A stretch of 64,000 bases of DNA from Pararhizobium sp. A13 (GTDB lineage: Bacteria > Pseudomonadota > Alphaproteobacteria > Rhizobiales > Rhizobiaceae): positions 3,359,001 to 3,423,000 of the forward strand of contig NZ_CP149510.1 of assembly GCF_040126305.1 (NCBI RefSeq). The letters are read 5' to 3'. Made by a program: the position numbers and the translations under genes. Each line of letters begins with the position of its first letter. Position 1 is the stretch's first letter. The notes below the pieces were generated by a model. That model did no database searches, was not told the origin of the DNA, and saw only the letters and a list, made by a program, of their open reading frames with translations. Below, in pieces: positions 63,863-64,000 of the stretch.

Positions 63863-64000
63863 TCCGAACTCCAGATGTTGAGCAAATCGGACATTCCCGC
63901 CAGACTGCTCTCCTTGGTGGAGAAACGGACATGCCGGTGCGCGACCACGGCGCTTGTCCGGAACGTCATCCGGTTGACCTGAACGGCAATACTTGCCGTT

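Overview
The window is 64 kb of high-GC chromosomal DNA from an alphaproteobacterium, almost certainly a member of the Rhizobiaceae (Rhizobium, Agrobacterium, Sinorhizobium and relatives). The evidence is a PTA-fused malic enzyme next to a SinR/SinI-type quorum-sensing pair, an MlaE permease fused to a STAS domain, a class II DAHP synthase beside glutathione reductase, rpiA and gph, and many small exported proteins of rhizobial type. Most of the window is core-genome housekeeping. I see no insertion sequences, prophage, CRISPR array, tRNA or rRNA genes.

Layout. 1-7.2 kb: a type I ABC exporter (cut by the window edge), trmL, a soxR/flavin-reductase divergent pair with a clear SoxR operator-promoter, an MFS transporter, hemF, and small genes including a His-rich exported protein and a BON-domain protein. 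7.2-11.5 kb: an Mla-type lipid ABC transporter operon (STAS-MlaE, MlaF, MlaD and an auxiliary lipoprotein). 11.6-17.2 kb: an enolase-superfamily epimerase (DgcA-like), an MFS transporter, an LpxH-like phosphoesterase and the malic enzyme. 17.4-19.0 kb: LuxR/LuxI (sinR/sinI) with a candidate lux-type box. 19.2-24.5 kb: a DUF2865 exported protein, bluB under a cobalamin riboswitch, and a phytanoyl-CoA-dioxygenase-like/SDR operon with a divergent LacI regulator. 24.5-31.9 kb: a membrane diguanylate cyclase with a probably frameshifted 5' end, a NYN-LOTUS protein, a TolB-like propeller, NAD+ synthetase and an LTA-synthase-family enzyme. 31.9-39.3 kb: one 2439-residue surface or secreted multidomain protein (DUF4347, RTX repeats, N,N-dimethylformamidase-like domain, four DUF4082 and three cadherin-like repeats). 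39.9-43.7 kb: an isolated TadE/TadG pair, an unknown HTH-like protein and a GFA-family protein. 43.8-49.4 kb: DAHP synthase, gor, a DUF2059 protein, rpiA and gph. 49.4-57.2 kb: two L,D-transpeptidases, fumC, a soluble diguanylate cyclase, an M15 peptidase, a small exported protein and a PPOX flavoprotein. 57.2-64 kb: a frameshifted alpha/beta hydrolase with divergent marR, a DUF971 protein, moaA, a decayed aminoglycoside-phosphotransferase-like gene and a large chemoreceptor.

Themes: envelope maintenance (Mla transporter, LpxH-like enzyme, LTA-synthase-like enzyme, two L,D-transpeptidases, M15 peptidase), social and surface behaviour (SinR/SinI, two diguanylate cyclases, the giant repeat protein, TadE/TadG, a chemoreceptor) and redox or cofactor supply (SoxR, Gor, HemF, BluB, NadE, MoaA). 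The least understood object is the giant protein at 31937-39256. The clearest regulatory signals are the SoxR promoter with a 19-bp spacer, the cobalamin riboswitch, the lux-type dyad before sinI, the MarR-type operator, and two start-site hairpins (sinR and the small L,D-transpeptidase).
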